DNA of 12,864 nucleotides from Candidatus Pelagibacterales bacterium (lineage in GTDB: Bacteria; Pseudomonadota; Alphaproteobacteria; TMED109), in NCBI GenBank assembly GCA_002732015.1, contig PCCU01000009.1, forward strand, positions 10,022 through 22,885, given 5' to 3'. The notes under the pieces were generated by a model. It was given only the letters and a program-made list of their open reading frames with translations, was not told where the DNA came from and did no database searches. This document shows, one piece after another, positions 1 to 7,321 of the stretch. How positions within the stretch are numbered: position 1 is the first letter of the stretch; each line of letters opens with the position of its first letter. Made by a program: the position numbers and the translations under genes.

Positions 1-1598
1 CCAATTAACCTAGATACACTATGTCGTTCCATGTATTCTGACATATCAAATCTTAATAATTTTACGTTTAGAACATTTGCCAAGACTTTTGCTATTTCTG
101 TTTTGCCTACTCCTGTAGGGCCTACAAACAGATATGAACCTATGGTTTTCTCTTCGTCCCTTAATCCAGACCTTGATAACCTCACTACTCTACATAGTTC
201 TTTTATGGCCTTATCTTGTCCGAAAACAGAAAGTTTAATATTTTTATCCAAATTTTTTAAAATTTTATTATCTTCTCTATTAATATTCTTTGATGGTATT
301 TTTGCAATCTTCGAAACTACATCTGCAACTTCTTTAGAAGTAATATTTTTATTTTTGTTAATTTTTAAATTTTGAGAGGCTCCTATTTCATCTAAAATAT
401 CTATTGCCTTATCAGGAAGTTTTCTCTCATTTATATATCTAGCTGACAATTGAACAGCTTGCTCTATAGCATCTTCTGAATAACTTATATTATGATATTT
501 TTCGTAAATATGTTTGACACCTTTCAATATTTTTATCGCATCCTTTACATTAGGCTCATCTATATCAATTTTTTGGAACCTTCTAGCTAGAGCACTATCT
601 TTTTCAAAATATTTTCTAAATTCCGAATAAGTAGTAGAACCAATACATCTTAATGTTCCATTCGCTAACGCAGGTTTTAATATATTAGAAGCATCTATAG
701 AGCCACCTGAGGTTGCTCCTGCTCCTATAACAGTATGAATCTCATCAATAAATAAAATATTTTCCTTACTGGCTGTTAGTTCTTTTAAAAGATTGTTTAG
801 TCTTTCTTCAAAGTCACCTCTGTACCTGGTTCCTGCAAGAAGTGTTGACATTTCTAAACAATATACTTTAGTACTTAATAATACTTTAGGAACTTTTTTT
901 TCTACTATTTTCTTCGCTAAACCTTCTGCTAGTGCTGTTTTACCAACTCCAGGATCCCCAACAAATAAAGGATTATTTTTTAATCTTCTACAAAGAATCT
1001 GTACCGTACGATCTATTTCATTTTCTCTTCCTATTATAGGATCTATTTTTCCGTCTAGAGCTTTTCTATTTAAATTAATACAATATGTTTCTAATATGCT
1101 TTTTTCTATGCTATTTGTTTTCTCACTTTCTTGCTCTTTATTAAAAACCTTATTCTTTTTATTAACTTGATTATCTTTCCTATGACTTATATATGATACA
1201 ACATTAAGTCTAGTCATATTTTGCTTTTCTAGAAAAAATACTGCGAAGCTATCTCTTTCAGAATACATTGCAACTAAGATATTTAATGCCTTGACTTCTC
1301 TTTTGCCTGAGCTTTGAACGTGCTGAGCAGCTCTTTTCAAAACTCTTTCAAATGCAGCAGATGGCATTGGTCTGGTCTCATCCGCTACAACTATATCTGT
1401 CAGCTTTTTTTCTATAAATTGCTCAAGATCATTTTTTACTTTTTTCTCATTTACCTTATAAAAATTAAATAAAGCTTTTATTTCTTCATCTTTACATAGC
1501 TCTAACATTAAGTGTTCTAAAGTAAGAAACTCATGCTTTTTTAATTTTGCCATTTCAAATGCGTTTTGTATTCTAATTTCTAATTCTTCTGATATCAT
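1..1598 (-). CDS. clpA: ATP-dependent Clp protease ATP-binding subunit ClpA (3' end outside window)
   Basis: The first 532 codons of ClpA (about 750 in full) are open with no internal stop. ClpA is the AAA+ unfoldase that feeds proteins into the ClpP peptidase and works with ClpS. The Clp N-domain covers about residues 1-145 and is followed by a Lys/Asn-rich linker. The D1 AAA+ module has Walker A GDPGVGKT (214-221), pore-loop Tyr259 in TRYRGDF, Walker B ILFIDE ending at Glu286, and the ARRF arginine-finger region. These numbers match E. coli ClpA exactly for Walker A, Tyr259 and Glu286. The D2 module begins with Walker A GPTGVGKT (493-500) and the fragment ends in SEYMERHSVSRLIG. The D2 Walker B and the IGF loop that docks ClpP lie beyond base 1. 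The ATG at 1598 follows the clpS stop after 1 nt. ClpB and ClpC are excluded by the short N-domain-to-D1 linker and the clpS neighbour. Confidence 0.96.
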   Translation of the reverse strand, partial: MISEELEIRIQNAFEMAKLKKHEFLTLEHLMLELCKDEEIKALFNFYKVNEKKVKNDLEQFIEKKLTDIVVADETRPMPSAAFERVLKRAAQHVQSSGKREVKALNILVAMYSERDSFAVFFLEKQNMTRLNVVSYISHRKDNQVNKKNKVFNKEQESEKTNSIEKSILETYCINLNRKALDGKIDPIIGRENEIDRTVQILCRRLKNNPLFVGDPGVGKTALAEGLAKKIVEKKVPKVLLSTKVYCLEMSTLLAGTRYRGDFEERLNNLLKELTASKENILFIDEIHTVIGAGATSGGSIDASNILKPALANGTLRCIGSTTYSEFRKYFEKDSALARRFQKIDIDEPNVKDAIKILKGVKHIYEKYHNISYSEDAIEQAVQLSARYINERKLPDKAIDILDEIGASQNLKINKNKNITSKEVADVVSKIAKIPSKNINREDNKILKNLDKNIKLSVFGQDKAIKELCRVVRLSRSGLRDEEKTIGSYLFVGPTGVGKTEIAKVLANVLNVKLLRFDMSEYMERHSVSRLI

Positions 1599-1599
1599 T

Positions 1600-1905
1600 T
1601 TATTGTTTTTGTACTTTACACTCCAATGGGTGTTGATTAATTCTTGCAAATTCTACTACTTGATTAGCTTTTGTTTCTGCTATATCTAAAGGAAAAACTC
1701 CACAAATACCTTTACCTTCATTGTGTATAGTAAGCATAATTCTTTTTGCATCTTCGTAATTTTTTTTAAACACTGATTGCAAAACATAAATTACAAACTC
1801 CATTGGAGTGTAATCATCATTTAACATTATAACGGCATACATGCTGGGTTTTGCAAGTTTTTCCTTTTCTTTAGTTAAGATACTATTTTCGTTATTTATT
1901 GCCAT
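1600..1905 (-). CDS. clpS: ATP-dependent Clp protease adaptor ClpS
   Basis: ClpS is the cytoplasmic adaptor that recognises N-degron substrates (N-terminal Leu, Phe, Tyr, Trp) and hands them to ClpAP. At 101 aa it is close to the E. coli length of 106. The binding-pocket motif LNDDYTPMEFV (28-38) contains the Asn, Asp and gatekeeper Met that grip the substrate N terminus. The HNEGKGICGVF segment (61-71) carries the conserved His and Gly, and the C-terminal part AETKANQVVEFAR packs the core. The flexible N-terminal tail that modulates ClpA is present (about residues 1-22). It is followed after 1 nt by clpA, its partner, the classic arrangement. No Shine-Dalgarno sequence is visible; the AT-rich upstream gap may hold its own promoter. 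It is a canonical single ClpS, with no sign of the divergent ClpS2 type. Confidence 0.97.
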   Translation of the reverse strand: MAINNENSILTKEKEKLAKPSMYAVIMLNDDYTPMEFVIYVLQSVFKKNYEDAKRIMLTIHNEGKGICGVFPLDIAETKANQVVEFARINQHPLECKVQKQ

Positions 1906-1911
1906 GTATAT

Positions 1912-1939
1912 AATATATAATAAGTTTTATCAGATGCAA
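1912..1939 (-). promoter_or_regulatory. Possible sigma-70-like promoter for clpS-clpA
   Basis: The largest gap in the window (1906-1952, 47 nt) separates the mutase gene from clpS. On the minus strand it contains TTGCAT (1939-1934), a 16-nt spacer and TATATT (1917-1912). Transcription would then begin about at the clpS ATG (1905), giving a leaderless or near-leaderless mRNA, which fits the absence of a Shine-Dalgarno sequence before clpS. In such AT-rich DNA chance matches are common, so this is a weak call. Confidence 0.35.
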
Positions 1940-1952
1940 CTTAATTGAAAGA

Positions 1953-3323
1953 TTACAAGTTATTTTTTATATCATATTTATCTAGCAAGTGCTTAACTTC
2001 TAAAATAAGATTATTGAGATTTGATTTACTTTCAGCTTCACATCTTACAATAAGTGCTGGCTGTGTATTAGATGCTCTTATAAGAAACCAACCTTTTTTT
2101 GTATTTACTCTGATGCCGTCTATCATATTTACATCAGAGTATTTGTTTAATATGTCAGCTTTACACCTTTTAATAACATCGAACTTGATATCATCATTAC
2201 AAAAAATTTTTATTTCGGGAGTGCTTATTAATTTTGAGAAAGGCTTTAATAGTTTATAAATGATTTGTTTCTCTGATAGTATTTTAAGCAGTCTAATAGA
2301 TGCATATAACGCATCATCATAACCATAATATTTATCGGCAAAAAATATATGCCCCGACATCTCACCCGCTAGCAAAGCTTTAGTTTTTCTCATTTTTTCT
2401 TTAATAAATGAATGTCCTGTCTTCCACATTAATGGCTTGCCACCTATTTTTTTTATTTCATCAAATATCTTATTACTTGCTTTGACGTCAGATATTATCG
2501 TAGAACCTAGGTTATTTTTAACAACTTCTGATGCAAATATGTAAAGCAATTTATCTCCTGATACGAAACGGCTTTTATTATCTACAATGCCTATTCTATC
2601 ACCATCTCCGTCAAAAGCTATTCCTATATCTGCATTTGAGATTGCAACTTTTTCCTTCAATTGTTTAAGGTTTTTTTCTTCTGTAGGGTCAGGATGATGA
2701 GAAGGGAAAGTTCCGTCTATTTCAGAATTAATTAAAATGTGCTTTCCAGGTAAAAACTTCAACATTTTTTTGAGAATATTTCCTGTAGCACCATTTCCTG
2801 CATCCCATATCACTTTTAGTTCAGAGTTTATATTTTTAATGTCTTCTGTAATTTTAATAAGATATGACTCATCTATTTTAAACTTTTTAACAGTACCTTT
2901 GTGCGAAAGACCTTTTGCATTAAATTTGGCCAGTTTTAAAATGTCATTACCAAAAAGACTTTTTCCATAAACCATCATTTTAAAACCATTATAATTAGAT
3001 GGATTATGAGAACCTGTTATCATAATAGACCCATCTGCTCTAAGAATTTTATCAGCATAATAAAGCATAGGTGACGGACATAATCCTATAGATGTCACAT
3101 GGCTTCCTGCATCTTCTAAACCTCTGATTAATTCAGTATTAAGTAATTTAGAAGATAGCCTGCCATCATACCCTACTACTATTTTAGATATATTATTTTT
3201 TTTTCTTACAAAGCAAGAAAATTTAAAACCTATAGTGTAAGCATCTTCTGTATTTAAAGTTTCACCAATTATTCCTCTGATGTCATAAGCTCTTAATATG
3301 CTTTCATGAAATTTTCTTTTCAC
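1953..3323 (-). CDS. Phosphomannomutase/phosphoglucomutase, GTG start
   Basis: An alpha-D-phosphohexomutase that interconverts 6- and 1-phosphates of glucose and/or mannose. At 456 aa it is close to P. aeruginosa AlgC (463). The phosphoserine loop is TGSHNP (103-108, Ser105), the metal loop DGDGDR (238-243), the sugar-specificity loop GEMSGHIFF (320-328) and the phosphate-binding loop RASNTQP (416-422). The GEMSGH form is typical of dual-specificity PMM/PGM enzymes, not of PNP-type or glucosamine mutases. The start is GTG at 3323-3321; the next in-frame ATG is near residue 101, too late. A weak AGGG lies 10 nt upstream. Placed directly after galU and ugd, it most likely supplies glucose 1-phosphate to GalU and may also supply mannose 1-phosphate. 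Which sugar dominates cannot be read from sequence, so I give no symbol (candidates are manB, algC and pgm). It ends 47 nt before clpS. Confidence 0.93.
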   Translation of the reverse strand: MKRKFHESILRAYDIRGIIGETLNTEDAYTIGFKFSCFVRKKNNISKIVVGYDGRLSSKLLNTELIRGLEDAGSHVTSIGLCPSPMLYYADKILRADGSIMITGSHNPSNYNGFKMMVYGKSLFGNDILKLAKFNAKGLSHKGTVKKFKIDESYLIKITEDIKNINSELKVIWDAGNGATGNILKKMLKFLPGKHILINSEIDGTFPSHHPDPTEEKNLKQLKEKVAISNADIGIAFDGDGDRIGIVDNKSRFVSGDKLLYIFASEVVKNNLGSTIISDVKASNKIFDEIKKIGGKPLMWKTGHSFIKEKMRKTKALLAGEMSGHIFFADKYYGYDDALYASIRLLKILSEKQIIYKLLKPFSKLISTPEIKIFCNDDIKFDVIKRCKADILNKYSDVNMIDGIRVNTKKGWFLIRASNTQPALIVRCEAESKSNLNNLILEVKHLLDKYDIKNNL

Positions 3324-3324
3324 T

Positions 3325-4653
3325 TTATTTTTGCCCTATGTTGTTATATACAAATCCAATATCAATAAGTTCATTTTTATTAAAAATATTTCTTAAATCC
3401 AAAATTACCTTATTTTTAACTAGTTTTTTTATTTTTTTTAAATCAATTCCTCTGTATTCGTTCCATTCTGTATGTATTAGTATCATATCGGTACCCTTAA
3501 CTACATCAGAAATGCTTTTCTTCCATTTTACTTTTTTAAATTGTTTAATTTTTTCAAAAGATTTGTTGTAAGCTGGATCATGTGCATAAACATGTACCCC
3601 TAATTTATTTAGTTCAGGAATTATAACTAAACTTGGAGACTCTCTCAAATCATCAGTATTAGGCTTAAATGTAACGCCTAAAAATGCTACTTTTTTTCCT
3701 TTATAAGGTTTTTTTAAAAGCATTTTTGCTTTTTTAACCATGTTTAATTTTCTCTCTTCATTAAAGTTTATGACAGATTTAATTAAGGTCGATTTTAATT
3801 TATTTTTTTTAAAAGATGCATATAAAGCTCTTGTATCTTTAGGAAAACAACTTCCTCCAAAACCTGGCCCAGGATGTAAAAATTTTGCTCCTATTCTATT
3901 ATCAAGCCCCATACCTTTAGCAACCATCTGAACATTTCCTCCAACTTTCTCACATAAATCTGAAATCTCATTAATAAAAGAAATTTTAAGAGCAAGAAAT
4001 GCATTTGAAGCATATTTTATTAATTCTGCACTTTCAATATCAGTAAAAAGTACTGGTGCTTCCCTTAAATTTAATGGTCTATAGAGTTCTTTTAAAACCG
4101 TTTCTGTTTCATAATTTGCTACCCCACAAACAACTCTATCTGGTCTTAAAAAATCTTCAATTGCAGATCCTTCTCTTAAAAATTCTGGATTTGAAGCAAT
4201 GTTATAATCAACTCCATATTGTAAATTAGGACAGTATTTTTTAAATAAATTAATTATTTGACTTCCAGTACCTATTGGAACAGTAGATTTGGTAACTATT
4301 AATGGTTTGTCATTTTTATCAATTAGTTTAGAAAGGTCCTTGCAAACTTGAAAAACATATTTTAAATCTGCTTCACCCTCTCCTCTTCTTGCAGTTGGAG
4401 TTCCGACCGCTATAAAAATAATTTTTGAACCTTTTATACTTTTTAGGTTATTACTAAATGATAAGTATTTTGCACTCGTATTCTTCTTAACTAAATCTTC
4501 TAATCCAGGTTCATAAATTGGAATTTTATTCTTTTTAAGTAGTGCTACTTTATTTATATCCTTATCTACACAGACTACTTCATATCCGAATTCAGAGAAA
4601 CATGCTCCTGTTACTAAACCAACATATCCGCTACCTATTACTGCAATTTTCAT
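3325..4653 (-). CDS. ugd: UDP-glucose 6-dehydrogenase
   Basis: Ugd oxidises UDP-glucose twice with NAD+ to UDP-glucuronate, the precursor of glucuronate-containing polysaccharides and, in some marine alphaproteobacteria, glycolipids. The 442-aa protein has an N-terminal Rossmann domain (IGSGYVGLVTG, 6-16), VGTPT (83-87) and KSTVPIGTG (122-130), a central region with NPEFLREGSAIEDF (155-168), and the catalytic cysteine Cys269 in PGFGGSCFPKD (263-273). The C-terminal UDP-binding domain has GVTFKPNTDDLRESPS (326-341). All family motifs are intact. GDP-mannose dehydrogenase (AlgD) shares the fold, but the galU neighbour and the FLREGSAI motif favour Ugd. It starts immediately after the galU stop and ends 1 nt before the mutase gene, forming a contiguous UDP-glucuronate cassette. 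Its final substrate user is not in the window. Confidence 0.95.
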   Translation of the reverse strand: MKIAVIGSGYVGLVTGACFSEFGYEVVCVDKDINKVALLKKNKIPIYEPGLEDLVKKNTSAKYLSFSNNLKSIKGSKIIFIAVGTPTARRGEGEADLKYVFQVCKDLSKLIDKNDKPLIVTKSTVPIGTGSQIINLFKKYCPNLQYGVDYNIASNPEFLREGSAIEDFLRPDRVVCGVANYETETVLKELYRPLNLREAPVLFTDIESAELIKYASNAFLALKISFINEISDLCEKVGGNVQMVAKGMGLDNRIGAKFLHPGPGFGGSCFPKDTRALYASFKKNKLKSTLIKSVINFNEERKLNMVKKAKMLLKKPYKGKKVAFLGVTFKPNTDDLRESPSLVIIPELNKLGVHVYAHDPAYNKSFEKIKQFKKVKWKKSISDVVKGTDMILIHTEWNEYRGIDLKKIKKLVKNKVILDLRNIFNKNELIDIGFVYNNIGQK

Positions 4654-5526
4654 TTACTTACTTTCATAATATAATTTATTTAATTCTATTCTTATATTTT
4701 TTTTTAGTTCAGGATCAATTAATGCACTTGCAATCTGAGCCTTCAAAAAACCTAACTTACTTCCGCAATCGTATCTTTTGCCTGTAAACCTAAAAGAAAA
4801 AACATTCTCATATTTCGCACTTAAAGATATGGCATCAGTTAGTTGGATTTCATTACCTGAACCTTTATTAATTTTACTCAAATATTTAAAAATTGAATTT
4901 TTTAATATGTATCTTCCCACTATAGCTAAGTTTGAAGGAGCGTTTTTATGGGTTGGCTTTTCTACCAATTCAGAAACTTTTATTGTCTTAGAATTAAGTA
5001 TATCACCTTTAATTATACCATATTTATTTACTTCATTTTTATTTACATGCATAGATCCAATTACAGAGGATTTTTTTTTATTATAGACTGCTACTAATTC
5101 TTTTAGACAATTTTTTCCTAATATTAGATCATCAGGTAGTAATACTGCAAAATCATCATCTCTAATATACTTTTTGGTTCTTAAAACTGCATCTCCTAAT
5201 CCCAATGGATTTTTTTGCAAAACAAGTTTAATATTTTTGCTTTGTATTGTAAGACTTTTTATTGCTTTTAAAACTTTAGTATTACTTTTTTGCTCTAAAT
5301 GTTTTTCAAGACGAATATTTCTAGATAAATATAATATGGGAAATCTATTGTTAATATTAGTTACAAATATAAAGTTTTTTATTCCTATAGATTTAGCCTC
5401 TTCTATAGCATAATGAAGTAATGGTTTGTCAAGAATAGGAAGCATTTCCTTAGAAATTACTTTTGTAGCAGGCAAAAACCTTGTTCCCATTCCTGCTACT
5501 GGAATTACTACAGTTTTTATACTCAT
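4654..5526 (-). CDS. galU: UTP-glucose-1-phosphate uridylyltransferase
   Basis: GalU makes UDP-glucose from glucose 1-phosphate and UTP in the cytoplasm. At 290 aa it has the usual length. The N-terminal nucleotide-binding signature AGMGTRFLPATK (11-22) followed by KEMLPILDKP (26-35) is complete. Further family motifs are NPLGLGDAVL (106-115), LLPDDL (129-134) with the metal-coordinating Asp, ELVEKP (186-191), GRYIL (204-208), GNEIQLTDAI (224-233) and YDCGSKLGF (252-260). The stop codon TAA abuts the ugd ATG directly (TAAATG), so the two are almost certainly translated in series, and the product feeds Ugd. Upstream, recJ ends 7 nt before this ATG; no clear Shine-Dalgarno sequence precedes it. 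The dTDP-glucose enzyme RmlA is a distant alternative, excluded by the GalU-specific motifs. Confidence 0.96.
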   Translation of the reverse strand: MSIKTVVIPVAGMGTRFLPATKVISKEMLPILDKPLLHYAIEEAKSIGIKNFIFVTNINNRFPILYLSRNIRLEKHLEQKSNTKVLKAIKSLTIQSKNIKLVLQKNPLGLGDAVLRTKKYIRDDDFAVLLPDDLILGKNCLKELVAVYNKKKSSVIGSMHVNKNEVNKYGIIKGDILNSKTIKVSELVEKPTHKNAPSNLAIVGRYILKNSIFKYLSKINKGSGNEIQLTDAISLSAKYENVFSFRFTGKRYDCGSKLGFLKAQIASALIDPELKKNIRIELNKLYYESK

Positions 5527-5533
5527 ATTTTTA

Positions 5534-7318
5534 CTATGCTATAAAATTAAAATATCTTCTATAATAAATTGTGGAATGCTTTGATTTTTTTTTTTCGTAC
5601 AATCTTAATTTTCCAGCAACATTAAATACTTTTTCTGAAAAAAGAACATTCCCTAAACTGCTTGATGCCTCGTTAAAAGCTATAGCATTTATTGACTTAC
5701 CATAAGTATCCTCTAGAACACAAAAGATATGTTTTTTTGTTTTTCCTACTACCTTTTTATAAGCTACCTTTAAATTTCTTATTACTATTCTAGGTTCCTC
5801 ATTTTCCTGACCAAATGGACCTATAGCTGAAATTTTTTCTATCAACTCTGTGCTTACCGAATATAAATCTACAGCAATATCTATTTCAAGGTTAATTTGT
5901 TTACTTATAATAATGTTTGAAAAGAAAGAAGTTAATAAATCTTCTAATTTTTCAATACAATTACTTTTTAAAGTAAAACCTGCAGCCATTGCATGCCCTC
6001 CTCCATTTATAAGAATATTGTTTTTGTCTAAAAAATCTATGATATCTGCTGCATTTATACCTTTAATACTTCTTATAGAACCCTTAATACTGGCCTCTTT
6101 AGAGCTTATAACTATGCTTGGAATATTATATTGGTAAGTTAATCTACTTGCAATTATACCTATGATGCCCGGATGCCAACTTCTATCACTTACAAGGACA
6201 AACTTTCTATTTTGTTTATTATTTATTTTTTTTAAAGTAGAGATTTTATTTTTTGCCTGGTGACATGCGATATTTTCTAAAGTTTTTCTTTCCTTATTAT
6301 TATTTAATAATGAATTTGCTATATCAGAAGAATATTTCTCATATTTATTGGTTAAAAGTCTAAACCCTAAAGATGACTCTCCTATTCTACCCGGAGCATT
6401 AATACAAGGACCTAAATAAAAACCAATATCGGACTCATCTACTGTTTTCTTTATATTTAATTTTTTTAATAAAGTTTTTATACCTTTATTACTTTTTTTA
6501 TTAATCTCTATTATTCCTTTTTTAACAAATAATCTATTAACTTCCTTTAAAGGAACCAAGTCACAAACTGTTCCTAGGGCCACCAAGTCTAAATATTTTT
6601 TTAGATTTGGCTCTTTTATTTTTGAAGAAAAGAAATTACTTTTTTTTAATTTACTATTAAGTGCTATTAAAAATAAAAAAACTAGGCCTACTGTAGCCAA
6701 ATAATTAAGCTTACTATTATCACAGTTTTTTTTAGGATTAATTAAGGCAAGTGCATTGTTTTTTTTTTTTTGCTCGTGATGATCTATTATAATAGTTTCA
6801 ATCCCTAAAGATAGAGCATAATTTACGTTTTCTTTATCATTAGTTCCACAGTCTAAACAAACTATCATACTTATTTTTTTTTTAAAAAAAAAGCTCACAG
6901 CATTTTTACTTAAACCATAACCATCTTTTTCTCTATCAGGTATAAAAACTTCTAAGTTACTTAACCCTATCTCATTTAAATAATTAAATATCAAAGCTGA
7001 TGATGTAGCTCCGTCTACATCATAGTCACCTAATATTCCTATTTTATGATTTTTTAATATTGATTCTTGTAATATATCTGTTGCTTTATCCATGTCATGT
7101 AACCCCAACGGATTAGGGGTAAGTTCTCTTAATTTGGGATTCAAAAATTGTTCTATCCTAAGAGAATATAGTTTTCTTTTTGAAATTATGGCTTTTAAAA
7201 TATTAGATATATCTTTAATTTGTTCTAATTTTTTAAAGCTATTTTTATCTGACTCTTTTACTACCCATTGAAGACCATTAACAGATAAGTTATCAGTCCT
7301 GTGAACATTATCATGCAT
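5534..7318 (-). CDS. recJ: Single-stranded-DNA-specific 5'-3' exonuclease RecJ
   Basis: RecJ degrades single-stranded DNA 5' to 3' in RecF-pathway recombination, mismatch repair and base-excision repair. The 594-aa protein, close to the E. coli length of 577, has the DHH phosphoesterase motifs in order: GDYDVDGATSS (97-107), CLDCGTND (154-161), IIIDHHE (176-182) and LVALGTVCDLVPL (245-257). Next come INAPGRIG (306-313) and WHPGIIGIIASRL (381-393). The DHHA1 motif is NGGGHAMAAGF (438-448) and the C-terminal OB-fold region starts with GPFGQENEEPR (500-510). The N-terminal VNGLQWVV fits alphaproteobacterial RecJ, supporting the ATG at 7318. The gene contains three long A/T homopolymer tracts (reported separately), all read through in frame. 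It lies 3 nt after glpX and ends with TAG 7 nt before galU. All catalytic acidic and histidine residues I could check are present. Confidence 0.97.
   Translation of the reverse strand: MHDNVHRTDNLSVNGLQWVVKESDKNSFKKLEQIKDISNILKAIISKRKLYSLRIEQFLNPKLRELTPNPLGLHDMDKATDILQESILKNHKIGILGDYDVDGATSSALIFNYLNEIGLSNLEVFIPDREKDGYGLSKNAVSFFFKKKISMIVCLDCGTNDKENVNYALSLGIETIIIDHHEQKKKNNALALINPKKNCDNSKLNYLATVGLVFLFLIALNSKLKKSNFFSSKIKEPNLKKYLDLVALGTVCDLVPLKEVNRLFVKKGIIEINKKSNKGIKTLLKKLNIKKTVDESDIGFYLGPCINAPGRIGESSLGFRLLTNKYEKYSSDIANSLLNNNKERKTLENIACHQAKNKISTLKKINNKQNRKFVLVSDRSWHPGIIGIIASRLTYQYNIPSIVISSKEASIKGSIRSIKGINAADIIDFLDKNNILINGGGHAMAAGFTLKSNCIEKLEDLLTSFFSNIIISKQINLEIDIAVDLYSVSTELIEKISAIGPFGQENEEPRIVIRNLKVAYKKVVGKTKKHIFCVLEDTYGKSINAIAFNEASSSLGNVLFSEKVFNVAGKLRLYEKKKSKHSTIYYRRYFNFIA
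5585..5595 (-). repeat. 11-nt poly(A) tract near the 3' end of recJ
   Basis: Eleven T on the plus strand, read as 11 A in the mRNA, encode Glu-Lys-Lys-Lys (about residues 575-578) near the RecJ C terminus. Slippage here would change only the last 15-20 residues. Confidence 0.85.
6759..6771 (-). repeat. 13-nt poly(A) tract inside recJ (poly-T on + strand)
   Basis: A run of 13 T on the plus strand, read as 13 A in the recJ mRNA, encodes the Gln-Lys-Lys-Lys-Asn stretch directly after the DHH motif (about residues 183-187). It is the longest homopolymer I noticed in the window. A one-base change would shift the frame before half of the catalytic motifs. Confidence 0.9.
6874..6892. repeat. T10-A9 self-complementary tract in recJ
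   Basis: Ten T followed by nine A on the plus strand, which is self-complementary around the junction. It encodes Phe-Phe-Phe-Lys-Lys-Lys of RecJ (residues 143-148). It is a low-complexity by-product of AT-rich coding or a slippage-prone site. It has no loop and no G:C stem, so it is not a terminator. Confidence 0.85.
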
Positions 7319-7321
7319 GAA

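Noticed and set aside
31..1170. Plus-strand open frames opposite clpA (31-375 and 793-1170)
   Set aside because: They are antisense shadows of a clear ClpA coding frame with intact Walker and pore-loop motifs; their proteins are Phe/Ser/Leu-rich and lack family motifs.
1922..1942. Inverted repeat AAGTT...AACTT between the mutase gene and clpS as a terminator
   Set aside because: The arms are only 5 bp with one G:C pair, and no U run follows in the transcribed direction.
6874..6892. T10-A9 palindrome as an intrinsic terminator or hairpin regulator
   Set aside because: It has no loop or G:C pairs and lies inside the RecJ coding frame between conserved motifs.
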